Shown here: piece after piece, positions 14,929 to 23,760 of the stretch | Position numbering within the stretch: position 1 is the stretch's first letter | How the letters are laid out: every line of letters starts with the position of its first letter | Source of the DNA: a virus | Reading direction: 5' to 3' (one strand) | Length of the DNA: 48,604 nt | Virus record (IMG/VR): IMGVR_UViG_3300047318_000447 | Location: 1-48,604 of that record | Notes under the pieces: generated by a model | The model's input: the letters and a program-made list of their open reading frames with translations, nothing else | Database searches by the model: none | What the model was told of the DNA's origin: nothing | Made by a program: the position numbers and the translations under genes

Positions 14929-14946
14929 ATGCCCAGGAGGGCACAT

Positions 14947-15426
14947 ATGTCCGACGTCATCGGCGATGGCAAGACCCGGGTGGCCTGGGTCCCCAGCATC
15001 GCGAACATCAACGCCCCCACGGCCGCGGAGTGCACCGGCGGGATGGACATCACCGCCCGCATCACCGCGGACGGCCTGAAGATCGACCCCACCACCGCCT
15101 CCGTCGACACCGGCAGCCTCGCCTCCACGTACGACACGGAGGAGGTCGGCCGCACTAAGTTCGACAACGAACTCACCCTCAAGCGCGGCACCACCGGCCC
15201 CGAGGACCTCCCGTACAGCACCTTCGTCTACGGCACCCGCGGCTACCTCGTCGTACGCCGCGCCCTCGCCTACACCACCGCGTGGACCGCCGGCCAGCAG
15301 GTCGAGGTCTACCCGACCGTCTGCGGCGAGCGCATGAACAAGGCGTCCGCCGCCAACGAGGTCCTGAAGTACGGCGTGCCGATGCGGGTCTACTCCCCGC
15401 CGGCGACGGCAGCGGTGGTCGCCTGA
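14947..15426 (+). CDS. Major tail (tube) protein
   Basis: A 159-residue protein starting at ATG 14947 with AGGAGGG upstream; an ATG at 14929 would place the ribosome binding site inside the gene. It is a beta-rich tube protein (KTRVAWVPSIANINAP, ITADGLKID, DNELTLKRG, GYLVVRRALA, VEVYPTVCGE). It forms the tail tube by stacked hexamers. Position between the tail terminator and the frameshifting chaperone genes is diagnostic. The strong terminator and ribosome binding site upstream suggest tuned, high expression. Confidence 0.8.
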   Translation: MSDVIGDGKTRVAWVPSIANINAPTAAECTGGMDITARITADGLKIDPTTASVDTGSLASTYDTEEVGRTKFDNELTLKRGTTGPEDLPYSTFVYGTRGYLVVRRALAYTTAWTAGQQVEVYPTVCGERMNKASAANEVLKYGVPMRVYSPPATAAVVA

Positions 15427-15953
15427 TGCCTCACACCACCCCTCCGGCGGACATCGAGGCCATCATCGCGGGCGCCACGCTCCGCGAGGCCTCGGTGCCG
15501 CTGTGCATGGCCGGCCATCTCCAGGGCGAGTACGAGGAACTGGAGCGTCAGCTCGCCGAGGCCGCGTCCAGCGTCGGCACGTCCCTCGCAGGCAGTCCAC
15601 GCGTCGCCATCGCCGAGCGTATGGAGGAACTGCGCGAGGAGATGGCCGCGTACCGCGTCGTCTACCGTTTCCGCGCGCTGCCTCCCAGGGCCTGGTCCGA
15701 CCTGCTCGCACTTCACGCCACCGAAGGCGGCAGTCTCGACACGGATGCCTTCGGGCCCGCCGCCGTCGCGGCGTGCGCCGTCGAGCCGACCATGACCGTC
15801 GAGCAGTACGGACGTCTCGCGGAGAGGCTGACGAACGGCCAGCAGGAAGCCCTGATGGGCACCGTGTGGACGCTCAACACGGCGGTGCAGTCCGCGGTCC
15901 CTTTTTCGCTGCTCGCCTACGCGACCGCCGCGGACCGCACAGGCGAGAAGTAG
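15426..15953 (+). CDS. Tail assembly chaperone (gpG-like)
   Basis: A 175-residue protein, start coupled to the tail tube stop (TGATG). It is mostly helical, with a long charged helix at 30-75 (EYEELERQLAEAA, IAERMEELREEMAAY) and FRALPPRAWSDLLALH. It lies between tail tube and tape measure genes and carries a -1 slippery heptamer near its 3' end. Such chaperones coat the tape measure during tail assembly and are absent from virions. Confidence 0.85.
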   Translation: MPHTTPPADIEAIIAGATLREASVPLCMAGHLQGEYEELERQLAEAASSVGTSLAGSPRVAIAERMEELREEMAAYRVVYRFRALPPRAWSDLLALHATEGGSLDTDAFGPAAVAACAVEPTMTVEQYGRLAERLTNGQQEALMGTVWTLNTAVQSAVPFSLLAYATAADRTGEK

Positions 15954-16267
15954 AAGCCGCCCGGGCCTGGGGTGTCCCCCGCAGTGTCTTCCTCGGCCGC
16001 ACCCCCGGTCCGGGCGAGGCGCTGTGGACCGACTCCGATCGGGCCTGGGCGCTCGCCCTCCTCGCGGTGGAGGAGGAGACCTGTAAGGGCTGCGGCCAGT
16101 CTCTCGCGGACTCCATGAACCCGAGCCTCGAGGACGCCTGGCAGGCGGAAGTCCTGCGCTGCCACGCCTGCACCACCGCCGCCCACAAAGCGGAGGCCTT
16201 CGCGAAGAACGGCGACCCCGCCGGCGCCCACATCCACGTCCACCGAAGGAAGGGAAGTCGTGGCTGA
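15426..16267 (+). CDS. Tail assembly chaperone fusion (gpGT-like) made by -1 frameshift
   Basis: A -1 slip at 15899-15905 joins the first 160 codons of the gpG-like frame to the frame ending at 16267, giving a product of about 280 residues. The extension reads from FAARLRDRRGP onward and contains VFLGRTPGPGEALW, then CKGCG and CHAC pairs that could bind zinc. In lambda and many siphoviruses the G and GT products occur in a fixed ratio and the T part recruits the tube protein. The extension frame has no good start of its own. Confidence 0.8.
15899..15905 (+). promoter_or_regulatory. -1 ribosomal slippery site CCCTTTT
   Basis: In the chaperone frame the codons read GTC CCT TTT, so the heptamer is C CCT TTT, the classic X XXY YYZ layout. 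After a -1 slip both tRNAs re-pair well and the ribosome enters the open frame ending at 16267, bypassing the stop at 15953. Confidence 0.8.
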
Positions 16268-19200
16268 CCGTACCGTCAACGTCCGCCTCAACTTGGATAC
16301 CACTGCGTTCCGTCGCGGCTCCCAGCAGGCGGAGCAGGACAGCCGCCGCGTCGCCGCCACCGCGCAGACAGCGGCGCAGGAGACCCAGAACGCTTTCAAC
16401 CGGTCCTCCGAGGAGCAGATCGCCGCCGCCAACGCGGCGATGCGCGCCCAGCAGGCCAGCTTCGAGCGGACTGCGCAGGCGGCGGTCGCGGCGTCCCGGG
16501 TAACGGCGGAGGCCGCGCAGGTGGCGGCGCAGGCCACCGAGCGGGTGGCGGCGAACGCCGGGCACATCCCGGCCACTTTCGCGGCAGCCGGTACTTCCGG
16601 CGCAGCGGCGCTCGACGACATCACCGCCAGTGCGCTGGGCACCTCCCAGGCCCTCGCGCGGACCGGCGCCGTCACGGTCAACTTGTCCGAGTCTGCGGCC
16701 GCCGCGCTCGGCCGGCTGGCTGGCGCAGCAAACGGCGCGTTCGGCGACGTTACGGCAGCGGCTCGCCCGGCGGCGAGCTCCGTCCGTACGGTCGGCGTCG
16801 TGGCCGGCGAGATCCCGGCGACGTTCCGCACCGCGGCGACCGTCGCGGTCACGTCCCTGGCGGAGATCGCCGCGGCGAGCGCCCGCTCGTCCGTCGCGAT
16901 CGGCCAGACCTCCAGTGCCCTGACCGCAGCGAACCTCGCTGCCGCCCGCGGCGTGGAGCAGCTGTCCCTGGCCTCCCGCCTCGCGGTTTCTCAGGCGGCC
17001 GCGGCCGCAGGTGTCGTTACGGCGGAGGTCACGGCCGCGCAGGCCACCATGTGGGGCCGCGCCCAGATGGCCGTGACCGGCTGGGCGGCGACCGCACGCG
17101 CCCATACCGCGGCGGCCGCCACGGGCATGGTCAGCGCCGCAGAGCAAGGCAAGGGCGCATTCAAGATCATGCGTACCGCTGGTCTGGTGATGCTCGCGGC
17201 GTTCGCCGCAGCGTCGCTGACCGCCGCGCACTTCGAGAAGGCCATGTCGGGCGTTGCCGCCGTGGCCAACGGCACGGCCGAGGAGATGCTGCAGCTACGG
17301 GACGCCGCACTGGAGGCCGGCCGCGCAACGTCGTTCACCGCCTCGCAGGCCGCCAACGCAGAGGCGGAGCTCGCCCGGGCGGGTGTCTCCATCGCGGACA
17401 TCCTCGGCGGGGCCCTGCGCGGTGCCTTGTCCCTCGCGGCAGCCGGCCAGCTCAGCCTGTCGGAGGCTGCGACGGTCGCCGCCCAGTCGATGAACACTTT
17501 CGGCTTGCGCGGCCGGGACGTGGCACACGTTGCCGACGTCCTCTCAGCCGGCGCCAACAAAAGCGCCGCTGACGTGCACGGTCTGGGCGAGGCGATGCGG
17601 ATGGGTGGCCTGCTCGCGCAGCAGACCGGTCTGTCCCTGGAGGACACCGTCGGGACCCTCGCGGCTTTCGCCGACCACGCGTTGGTCGGCAGTGATGCTG
17701 GTACCTCGCTGAAGACGATGTTGCAGAGGCTCACCCCGCAGTCCACCGAGGCCGCGAACATGATGGACCAGCTTGGGTTCTCGGCCTACGACGCGCAGGG
17801 CAACTTCGTCGGCCTCACCCAGCTCGCCGCCCGCATGCAGCTGTCTTTCGCGAACCTCACGCCCGAGGCGAGGAACAGCGCGATGGGCGTCATTTTCGGC
17901 TCCGACGCGGTCCGCGCCGCAACGATCTTGTACGAGCAGGGTGCCGGTGGCATCGACAAGTACCGCGATGCCGTCAACGACAACGGCGCGGCCGCCCGTA
18001 CCGCCGCCATCCAGCTCGACAACCTGTCCGGCGACCTGGAGGCCCTCAAGGGATCCATCGAAGTCGCCCTCATCCAGGGCGGTACCGCTGCCAACGCGGT
18101 ACTGCGCGACATGGTCCAGTGGGTGACGAAGCTCGTCAACGCCTACTCAGACCTGCCCAGTTGGGCACAGAACTCCGCCGTCGCCATCCTCGGCATCGGC
18201 GGCGCACTCGCCCTCGTAGCCGGCGGACTCCTGGTCGTCATACCGCGCATCGCCGCCTTCCAGACGTCTCTCGCAACGCTGGCCATAACGATGCCCCGCC
18301 TCGCGGCAGCTGCCAGCAGCACCATGTCCATCCTGGGGGGGCCGTTCGGAATCATCTTGGGCGTCGCCACGGCCGCGCTGACGGTTTTCGGGCTCGCAAC
18401 ATCCGGCGCCAAGGAAAAGACCATGGGTCTGACCGAGGCCATCAAGGCAGACTCCAACGCGGTCGGCGCGAACGTTCGAGCGTGGCTGGCACACCGCCTG
18501 GAGACTGACGGCACGCTGCGCGCCGCTTCAAAGTTGGGGGTCAGCACCGCGGATTTGACGGCGGCGATCCTCGGCAGCGACGTCGCACTCACGAGCGTCA
18601 ACCGAAGCTTGGCCGACTACCGAGAGCGCGCCAACAACGCTTCGAACGTCACGCTGGCCGGTGCTGGCGTGGTTGCCGACTGGGGAAAGGACCTCGACAA
18701 GGTCAACGGCTCACTGTCTGGTCTCACGGGAGAGATCGGCAACGGCGTGGCGGCGGCAAAGCGGGAGGCCGAAGCATCCGGGGAGGCCGCCGACAGCACT
18801 ACTAAGCACGGCAACGCGGCCAAGAAGACCGCGAGCGACCTCGCCGACACCCGCAGCGAGGCCGACAAGCTGACCGACAGCCTGAACGCCCTGAACGGGA
18901 CGAACATTTCCGCCGCCCAGGCCGCCATGGGTATGCAGGTCAGCCTGGAGGGCCTGCAGAAGAGCGTGAAAGAAAACGGCACCAGCCTGGACATCCACAC
19001 GGAGAAGGGCCGGGCGGTCAAGGGCGCCATGCTCGACGCCGCCGAAGCCGCGCAGAAGCACGCCGAGGCGGTCCTCAAGCAGACCGGCAGCGTTGACCAG
19101 GCCACGGCGGTCTTCGGCCAGGACATCAGCGCCCTCAAGCGGGTCATGGAGCAAGCCGGATTCACCAAGGAGCAGATCAAGAGCCTCACCGACGCGTACG

Positions 19201-19922
19201 CGCAGCTTCCGCCGGCTAAGGAGACCAAGGTCACCGACCCGGGTGCGCTGGCGACGATCGCCGACATGGAGCGGGCCAAGAAGGCGGTTGAGGACGTCCC
19301 TGCCGGCAAGTCCGTGACGATGAAGGCCCTGACGAAGGATGCCGAGCAGGACCTGCAGTCGCTCGGCTTCAAGGTCGAGCACCTGAAGGACGGCACGGTG
19401 AAAGTCACCGTGCCGACCAGCGACGCCTTCAACTCGACCGCAGCGATTCAGGAATCCATCAACAAGATCAAGAGTCGTGCGGTCTCGGTGACGGTCGAGT
19501 ACATCAACGTCCAACGCAACCTGGGCACCTACCTGCCTGAGAACCGGCAGGCGAACGGCGGGATCACCGGCATGGCGTATGGCGGCGTCACTGCCGCCGC
19601 CAACGGCCTCGACACTCGGCAGGCCGGCTTCGCCTCTCAGGCGATCCTGTGGGCCGAGGCCGGCCGGGAGGCGTACATCCCGATGGACCCCGGCAAGCGG
19701 AGCCGCTCCACTTGGCTGCTCGGCCAAGTCGCCACTGAGTTCGGCTATCAGCTCACCCCCCTGGGACGGGACCTGACATCGGTCCGGCAGCTGGCCGGTG
19801 GGCCCGCGTCAGCAGCGGCAACCACCAGCAGGAGCGGCACCACCGTGAACCTCTACGGCGCCGACCGGGACTTCGGCGAACAGATGGCCGACGTCGTCCG
19901 CCACCTCGAGTACATCGGCTGA
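16260..19922 (+). CDS. Tape measure protein
   Basis: A 1220-residue protein, the longest gene, GTG start behind AAGGAAGGG and overlapping the chaperone extension by 8 nt. The first 350 residues are Ala-rich coiled coil. Residues 300-330 and about 640-720 contain hydrophobic stretches of transmembrane type. The middle 350-620 has the conserved tape-measure region (FTASQAANAEAELARAGV, QSMNTFGLRG, LKTMLQRLTPQ, NSAMGVIFGSD). It sets tail length and is ejected through the host envelope. At roughly 0.15 nm per residue a tail near 180 nm is expected. No lytic domain is obvious. Confidence 0.95.
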   Translation: MADRTVNVRLNLDTTAFRRGSQQAEQDSRRVAATAQTAAQETQNAFNRSSEEQIAAANAAMRAQQASFERTAQAAVAASRVTAEAAQVAAQATERVAANAGHIPATFAAAGTSGAAALDDITASALGTSQALARTGAVTVNLSESAAAALGRLAGAANGAFGDVTAAARPAASSVRTVGVVAGEIPATFRTAATVAVTSLAEIAAASARSSVAIGQTSSALTAANLAAARGVEQLSLASRLAVSQAAAAAGVVTAEVTAAQATMWGRAQMAVTGWAATARAHTAAAATGMVSAAEQGKGAFKIMRTAGLVMLAAFAAASLTAAHFEKAMSGVAAVANGTAEEMLQLRDAALEAGRATSFTASQAANAEAELARAGVSIADILGGALRGALSLAAAGQLSLSEAATVAAQSMNTFGLRGRDVAHVADVLSAGANKSAADVHGLGEAMRMGGLLAQQTGLSLEDTVGTLAAFADHALVGSDAGTSLKTMLQRLTPQSTEAANMMDQLGFSAYDAQGNFVGLTQLAARMQLSFANLTPEARNSAMGVIFGSDAVRAATILYEQGAGGIDKYRDAVNDNGAAARTAAIQLDNLSGDLEALKGSIEVALIQGGTAANAVLRDMVQWVTKLVNAYSDLPSWAQNSAVAILGIGGALALVAGGLLVVIPRIAAFQTSLATLAITMPRLAAAASSTMSILGGPFGIILGVATAALTVFGLATSGAKEKTMGLTEAIKADSNAVGANVRAWLAHRLETDGTLRAASKLGVSTADLTAAILGSDVALTSVNRSLADYRERANNASNVTLAGAGVVADWGKDLDKVNGSLSGLTGEIGNGVAAAKREAEASGEAADSTTKHGNAAKKTASDLADTRSEADKLTDSLNALNGTNISAAQAAMGMQVSLEGLQKSVKENGTSLDIHTEKGRAVKGAMLDAAEAAQKHAEAVLKQTGSVDQATAVFGQDISALKRVMEQAGFTKEQIKSLTDAYAQLPPAKETKVTDPGALATIADMERAKKAVEDVPAGKSVTMKALTKDAEQDLQSLGFKVEHLKDGTVKVTVPTSDAFNSTAAIQESINKIKSRAVSVTVEYINVQRNLGTYLPENRQANGGITGMAYGGVTAAANGLDTRQAGFASQAILWAEAGREAYIPMDPGKRSRSTWLLGQVATEFGYQLTPLGRDLTSVRQLAGGPASAAATTSRSGTTVNLYGADRDFGEQMADVVRHLEYIG

Positions 19923-19935
19923 GAGGAGGACACGC

Positions 19936-20805
19936 GTGGCCGGATACACGCCCGGCGCGACGCTCGGTGGCCGCCGGGCCGACCTCGGCGCGGTCCCCCT
20001 GGGAGGGGTGGACAGCGCCGGGGTCGCCTGGGGTCTCGCGAAATTGGACGGCTGGGACTCCCCGGACGTCAGGACGCAGTACACCGACCGGGAAGCCGAC
20101 CACGGCTCCTGGGCCGGGCCGACCTACCTCGCGGCCCGGGCCATCACCGCGACCGGCACCATCACCGCCCCGGACCTGCCCGCCCTCGACACCGCCATGG
20201 AACAGCTCAGAGCTGCGGCTGCCCTGACGGACACCCTGCTCACCGTCTACGAGACCACCCCCAAGCAGGCCACAGTCAGGCGGTCCGGCCGGGTCCTGAT
20301 GGACCCGGTCACCGACCGGATCGCCACGTACAGCGTGCTGCTGACCGCGGCGGACCCGCGCCGCTACAGCACCACCCTGCAGTCCCAAAGCACCGGGCTG
20401 CCATCGACGAGCGGCGGCGTGACCCTGCCGATCACGCTGCCCCTCACGATCACGGCGACGACGGTGTCCGGCGCGATCACCCTGGTCAATGCCGGCTCGC
20501 TCGCCACCCGGCCGGTCCTCACCGTGACCGGACCAACCACTGGCGGATTCACGATCATCGCGACCCGGCCCGACGGCAGCATCACCCAGCAGACCTACAC
20601 GGACACGCTCCTCGCGGGCGATGTCCTGGTCCTCGACTCCGATGCCCGGACCGCCGTCCTCAACGGGACGGTGAGCCGGCGCCTATACCTGTCCGGCACC
20701 TGGCCGGAAATCCCCGCACAGTCCCAGCTGGCCCTCAGCTGGACCTGCCCCGCCTACGACGCGGCCGCGATGCTCACCGGCACCGCCCGATCCGCCTGGA
20801 TGTGA
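19936..20805 (+). CDS. Distal tail protein (Dit-like)
   Basis: A 289-residue protein, GTG behind GAGGAGGAC. The N-terminal 130 residues form the tail-hub domain pattern: VAWGLAKLDGWDSPDVR, then YLAARAITATGTI, a helix and VLMDPVTDRIATYSVLLTA. The rest is beta-sandwich with LTLVNAGSLATRPVLTVTG, the usual carbohydrate-binding or galectin-like half of Dit proteins. It forms the hexameric hub at the tail tip and follows the tape measure as expected. Confidence 0.8.
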   Translation: MAGYTPGATLGGRRADLGAVPLGGVDSAGVAWGLAKLDGWDSPDVRTQYTDREADHGSWAGPTYLAARAITATGTITAPDLPALDTAMEQLRAAAALTDTLLTVYETTPKQATVRRSGRVLMDPVTDRIATYSVLLTAADPRRYSTTLQSQSTGLPSTSGGVTLPITLPLTITATTVSGAITLVNAGSLATRPVLTVTGPTTGGFTIIATRPDGSITQQTYTDTLLAGDVLVLDSDARTAVLNGTVSRRLYLSGTWPEIPAQSQLALSWTCPAYDAAAMLTGTARSAWM

Positions 20806-20814
20806 GGAGGCCAG

Positions 20815-21927
20815 ATGGCCAGCACCGATCCACTGTGGGTCCCCTCGACCACCTACGACGAGACCGAGTTCCGCAAGATGGACTCGATGCTCGTGATGGC
20901 GGACGGCACCGCGCTCGGCTCCCGACCGGGTATCCGGCCGGGCGATCCGGGCCTGGCGGTCAGCCTCGCCGGAACGACCGTCAACGTGACTGCCGGCGTT
21001 GCCGCGGCCTACCGCTCCGGGCAGGGCGTCTACCGCGCCCAGATGGCCGCGAGCAGCCCGGGCACACTCGCTGCCGCCAACGCCACCTTCGCCCGAATCG
21101 ACCTCGTCTACCTGCGTGTGTGGGACACCGCGGTGGACGCCAGCGGATTCCGCAAGGCGGACACGTTCCTGCTGACGGGCACGGCGTCCGCCTCACCGGC
21201 GATCCCGTCACCGGGCGCCACAGAGATCTACATCCCCCTCGCGACGATCAACGTCCCGAACACCGGCGGCGGCGGCACCGGCGCGGCCACCGTATCCACC
21301 GCGATCCGGCAGATCACCGTCGCCCCGGGCGGCATCCTGCCGTGCCTGTCCACCGCCGCACCCAGCACCGGCGGCCCCGGCCAGATCATGTACTACACCG
21401 ACACCGGCGCCTACTGGTACTTCCTCGCCGACGGCACCACCAAGGCCCTGCTGGTCGACAGCCCCGGCGGCACCGGCGTCGGGAAATTCACCAGCATCCA
21501 CAAGGCGGCGAACCAGTCCGTCACCAGCAGCACCACCCTGGTCAACGACACCCACCTGGCGCTCGCGGTCGTGGCGAACGCGGTCTACGAGCTGGAAGGT
21601 TTCATCGCGTACGACGGGGCCACCAGCCCCAGCGACATCAAGATGGACTGGACGCTCCCCGCGTCCGCAACCCTGCTGTGGGGCCCGCTCGGCGCGGCCA
21701 CCGGCGGCGCCGCCGCATACGCGCCGCTGGCCGTGAACGCGGGCACGCCGCTCACCGCTGGCACATACGGCACCGGCGGCGCCTACACCGCCCTCAACCC
21801 GCGCGGGAGGCTCGCCACCGCCGGCACCGCGGGCACCCTGCAGTTCCGCTGGGCCCAGAACACTTCCAACGCCACCGCGACCACCATCTACGCCGGGTCC
21901 TGGATCCGGCTGCGGCGGGTGTCCTGA
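20815..21927 (+). CDS. Minor tail / receptor-binding-type protein
   Basis: A 370-residue protein behind GGAGG. Residues 1-125 have the conserved actinophage tail segment DETEFRKMDSML, GIRPGDPGLAVSLAGTT, then AQMAASSPGTLAAANATF and DLVYLRVWDT, which resembles the N-terminus of tail fibres attached to the baseplate. The C-terminal 200 residues are Gly/Thr/Ala-rich beta sequence, likely a trimeric tip with host-recognition function. Placement next to the Dit-like gene supports this. Confidence 0.65.
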   Translation: MASTDPLWVPSTTYDETEFRKMDSMLVMADGTALGSRPGIRPGDPGLAVSLAGTTVNVTAGVAAAYRSGQGVYRAQMAASSPGTLAAANATFARIDLVYLRVWDTAVDASGFRKADTFLLTGTASASPAIPSPGATEIYIPLATINVPNTGGGGTGAATVSTAIRQITVAPGGILPCLSTAAPSTGGPGQIMYYTDTGAYWYFLADGTTKALLVDSPGGTGVGKFTSIHKAANQSVTSSTTLVNDTHLALAVVANAVYELEGFIAYDGATSPSDIKMDWTLPASATLLWGPLGAATGGAAAYAPLAVNAGTPLTAGTYGTGGAYTALNPRGRLATAGTAGTLQFRWAQNTSNATATTIYAGSWIRLRRVS

Positions 21928-21928
21928 C

Positions 21929-23008
21929 GTGGGGACACCCATCTACCGGTACCTGGGCTGTGACCTGCGGACGGGCCGCATCGCCGAGGAGCTCCGGGCC
22001 CTGCGGCCCACCGGCGCACTGTCGCGCCGGATGGGCGCCAGCACGAACACCACGTTCGAGCTGGCGCTGGCCGGCGCGCCCCGCGAGTGGGAGGCCGCGA
22101 CCGACCCCGCTCGCACGCTGATCGTCGCCGTCGACGAGGACACCGGGCTGCCGGTCTGGTCCGGTATCCCCCTGCCGCGGGCCGGCGGCAGCGCGAGCAC
22201 CGCAAAGATCACCACGGCCACCCCCGAGGCCTACCTGGAGCGCCGCTACCCCACCTACAGCGGCACCGGCGTCGACCTCGGCACTGCCATGGCCGGCGTG
22301 TGCGCCCCGCTGCTCGTCCAAGGCCCGGCGCTCACCATAGACGCGACGTCGGTCGGTGTGAGCGTCGACTACACGGTCGCGGACACCGACGACAAATCGG
22401 TGCTGTCGTGCCTGCAGGAACTGGACGCGCTGGCCGATGTGGGCGAGTGGACGATCGATACGATCTGGGCGGACGCCGCGCAAAGCGCCGTCCAGCTGGT
22501 GGTGCGAATCCGTCCGCTCCTCGGCGTACAGACGGCGACGCCGGCGGCTGTGTTCGACATGCCGGGCTGCCTCACCGACTATGTCCTCACCGAGTCCTAT
22601 GAGCGAGGCAAGGGCGCGACGTCGGTCATTGCCCGCGGCGAGGGACAGGGCGCGTCCCGGCTCACGTCGGCCGCGCACACCGCGGACGCGCTGATCGCAT
22701 CCGGCTGGTGCCTGTGGGAGCACCGGTACACACCGGCCACCCAGGTGACCGACACCGGCCAGCTGGACGCCCACGCGGCCCAGGCCCTGGACCTGCTCCA
22801 GGGCGGCTCCAGGGCCTGGACGCTGGCTGCGGCCACTGCAGCTGCGCCCCGGGTCGGCAGGGACTGGGGGCTCGGAGACAGCGTGGCCATCGACATCGAG
22901 TCCTCACCTCGCCACCCGGACGGCGTCACAGCTGTCGCCCGGGTCTACGGCTGGGACATCTCCGCGACCGGCGACCAGGTCACCCCGATCCTGCTGGAGG
23001 ACGCATGA
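21929..23008 (+). CDS. Tail-tip protein, Gp37-like
   Basis: A 359-residue protein, GTG one nucleotide after the previous stop. It reads as a baseplate protein: RTGRIAEELRALRPTGALSR, WEAATDPARTLIVAVDEDTG, YLERRYPTYSGTGVDLG, and a C-terminal DWGLGDSVAIDI then VYGWDISATGDQVTPIL. This arrangement is that of the ReqiPepy6 Gp37-like family, a tail-associated protein related to Tal/gp27 hubs. It probably forms the tip next to Dit. The ATG of the next gene overlaps its stop. Confidence 0.7.
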   Translation: MGTPIYRYLGCDLRTGRIAEELRALRPTGALSRRMGASTNTTFELALAGAPREWEAATDPARTLIVAVDEDTGLPVWSGIPLPRAGGSASTAKITTATPEAYLERRYPTYSGTGVDLGTAMAGVCAPLLVQGPALTIDATSVGVSVDYTVADTDDKSVLSCLQELDALADVGEWTIDTIWADAAQSAVQLVVRIRPLLGVQTATPAAVFDMPGCLTDYVLTESYERGKGATSVIARGEGQGASRLTSAAHTADALIASGWCLWEHRYTPATQVTDTGQLDAHAAQALDLLQGGSRAWTLAAATAAAPRVGRDWGLGDSVAIDIESSPRHPDGVTAVARVYGWDISATGDQVTPILLEDA

Positions 23009-23586
23009 GTATCCGCCAGGACCAGATGCCCGCCGGGCCGTCGGGCCCCGCCCGCCGAATCGCCGACATAGAGCGGACCCTGCGCGAGCGCGCAGCCCAG
23101 CTCGCCGACACCGTCCGCCGGACGGACGGCACGGTCGCCATGCTCATCACCACCCTGTGGTCGCTGCTGGACCGGGCGGGCAACGTCGTCATCTCCGAGG
23201 ACACCAGCGGCGTCGGCCTCGGCCGCCCCTACCTGCCGATCCCGTTCGCGTTGGCCCGGTACACCGACTGGCCGGCCAGCACCTCGGCCTCCTTCGAGGA
23301 CATCCACCGGGCGAGCATCAAGAAGATCAACCCGTTCGCGTACCTGGTCATCGGCCACACCACGGACGTGTCTGGTACCACCGGCGACCTCCAGGTCACC
23401 GTCAACGGCGCGATCCTCGGGTCGACCATAGCCGTGACGTTCACCCAGGCCGCGGTCACGATCGCGCCGTTCCAGCTGCCCGGCCTGTTCCGCGACCAGG
23501 TCGAGCTCCGCGTCCGCGTCCGCCGCACAGCCGGCAGCGGCGCCGTGCGGTGCGTCGTCCTCGCCGCGTCCGGCATCGAATCGTAG
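23005..23586 (+). CDS. Minor tail protein
   Basis: A 193-residue protein coupled to the Gp37-like gene (ATGA). It opens with a Gly/Pro segment and an amphipathic helix (RRIADIERTLRERAAQLAD), followed by a beta-rich domain (YLVIGHTTDVSGTTG, LQVTVNGAILGSTIAV, VELRVRVRRTAG). The helix plus beta-sandwich form fits a short fibre or accessory tip protein. No enzymatic motif. Confidence 0.6.
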   Translation: MSIRQDQMPAGPSGPARRIADIERTLRERAAQLADTVRRTDGTVAMLITTLWSLLDRAGNVVISEDTSGVGLGRPYLPIPFALARYTDWPASTSASFEDIHRASIKKINPFAYLVIGHTTDVSGTTGDLQVTVNGAILGSTIAVTFTQAAVTIAPFQLPGLFRDQVELRVRVRRTAGSGAVRCVVLAASGIES

Positions 23587-23597
23587 GAGAGCGCCCC

Positions 23598-23705
23598 GTG
23601 GCCGATCCGCCCGTTCTCGAGGTTCCGCCCGGGCACCTCGACGTTGTCCTGCCCGAGCCGATCAGCGAACAGCCGCCGGACCCTGACCCCGCCCCGGAGG
23701 CTTGA
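23598..23705 (+). CDS. Small Pro-rich protein, 35 aa
   Basis: GTG behind AGGAGAG, ending just before a strong terminator. The peptide is acidic and Pro-rich (PPVLEVPPGHLDVVLPEP and a Pro-Asp tail). Short Pro-rich proteins at this position, at the end of the tail operon, are common in actinophages and usually unassigned. The ribosome binding site and the clean position between gene and terminator argue that it is real. Confidence 0.5.
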   Translation: MADPPVLEVPPGHLDVVLPEPISEQPPDPDPAPEA

Positions 23706-23710
23706 CCGCC

Positions 23711-23740
23711 AGCCCCCGTGCCGCCCGGCCCGGGGCTTTT
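23711..23740 (+). terminator. Intrinsic terminator between tail and lysis genes
   Basis: AGCCCC (23711-23716) pairs with GGGGCT (23732-23737) and is followed by TTTT. It ends most tail transcription before the endolysin gene. The downstream string CATGCCCAGGAGGCAC closely matches 14929-14945, so hairpin and ribosome binding site seem to travel together. Confidence 0.7.
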
Positions 23741-23760
23741 CCATGCCCAGGAGGCACCTC

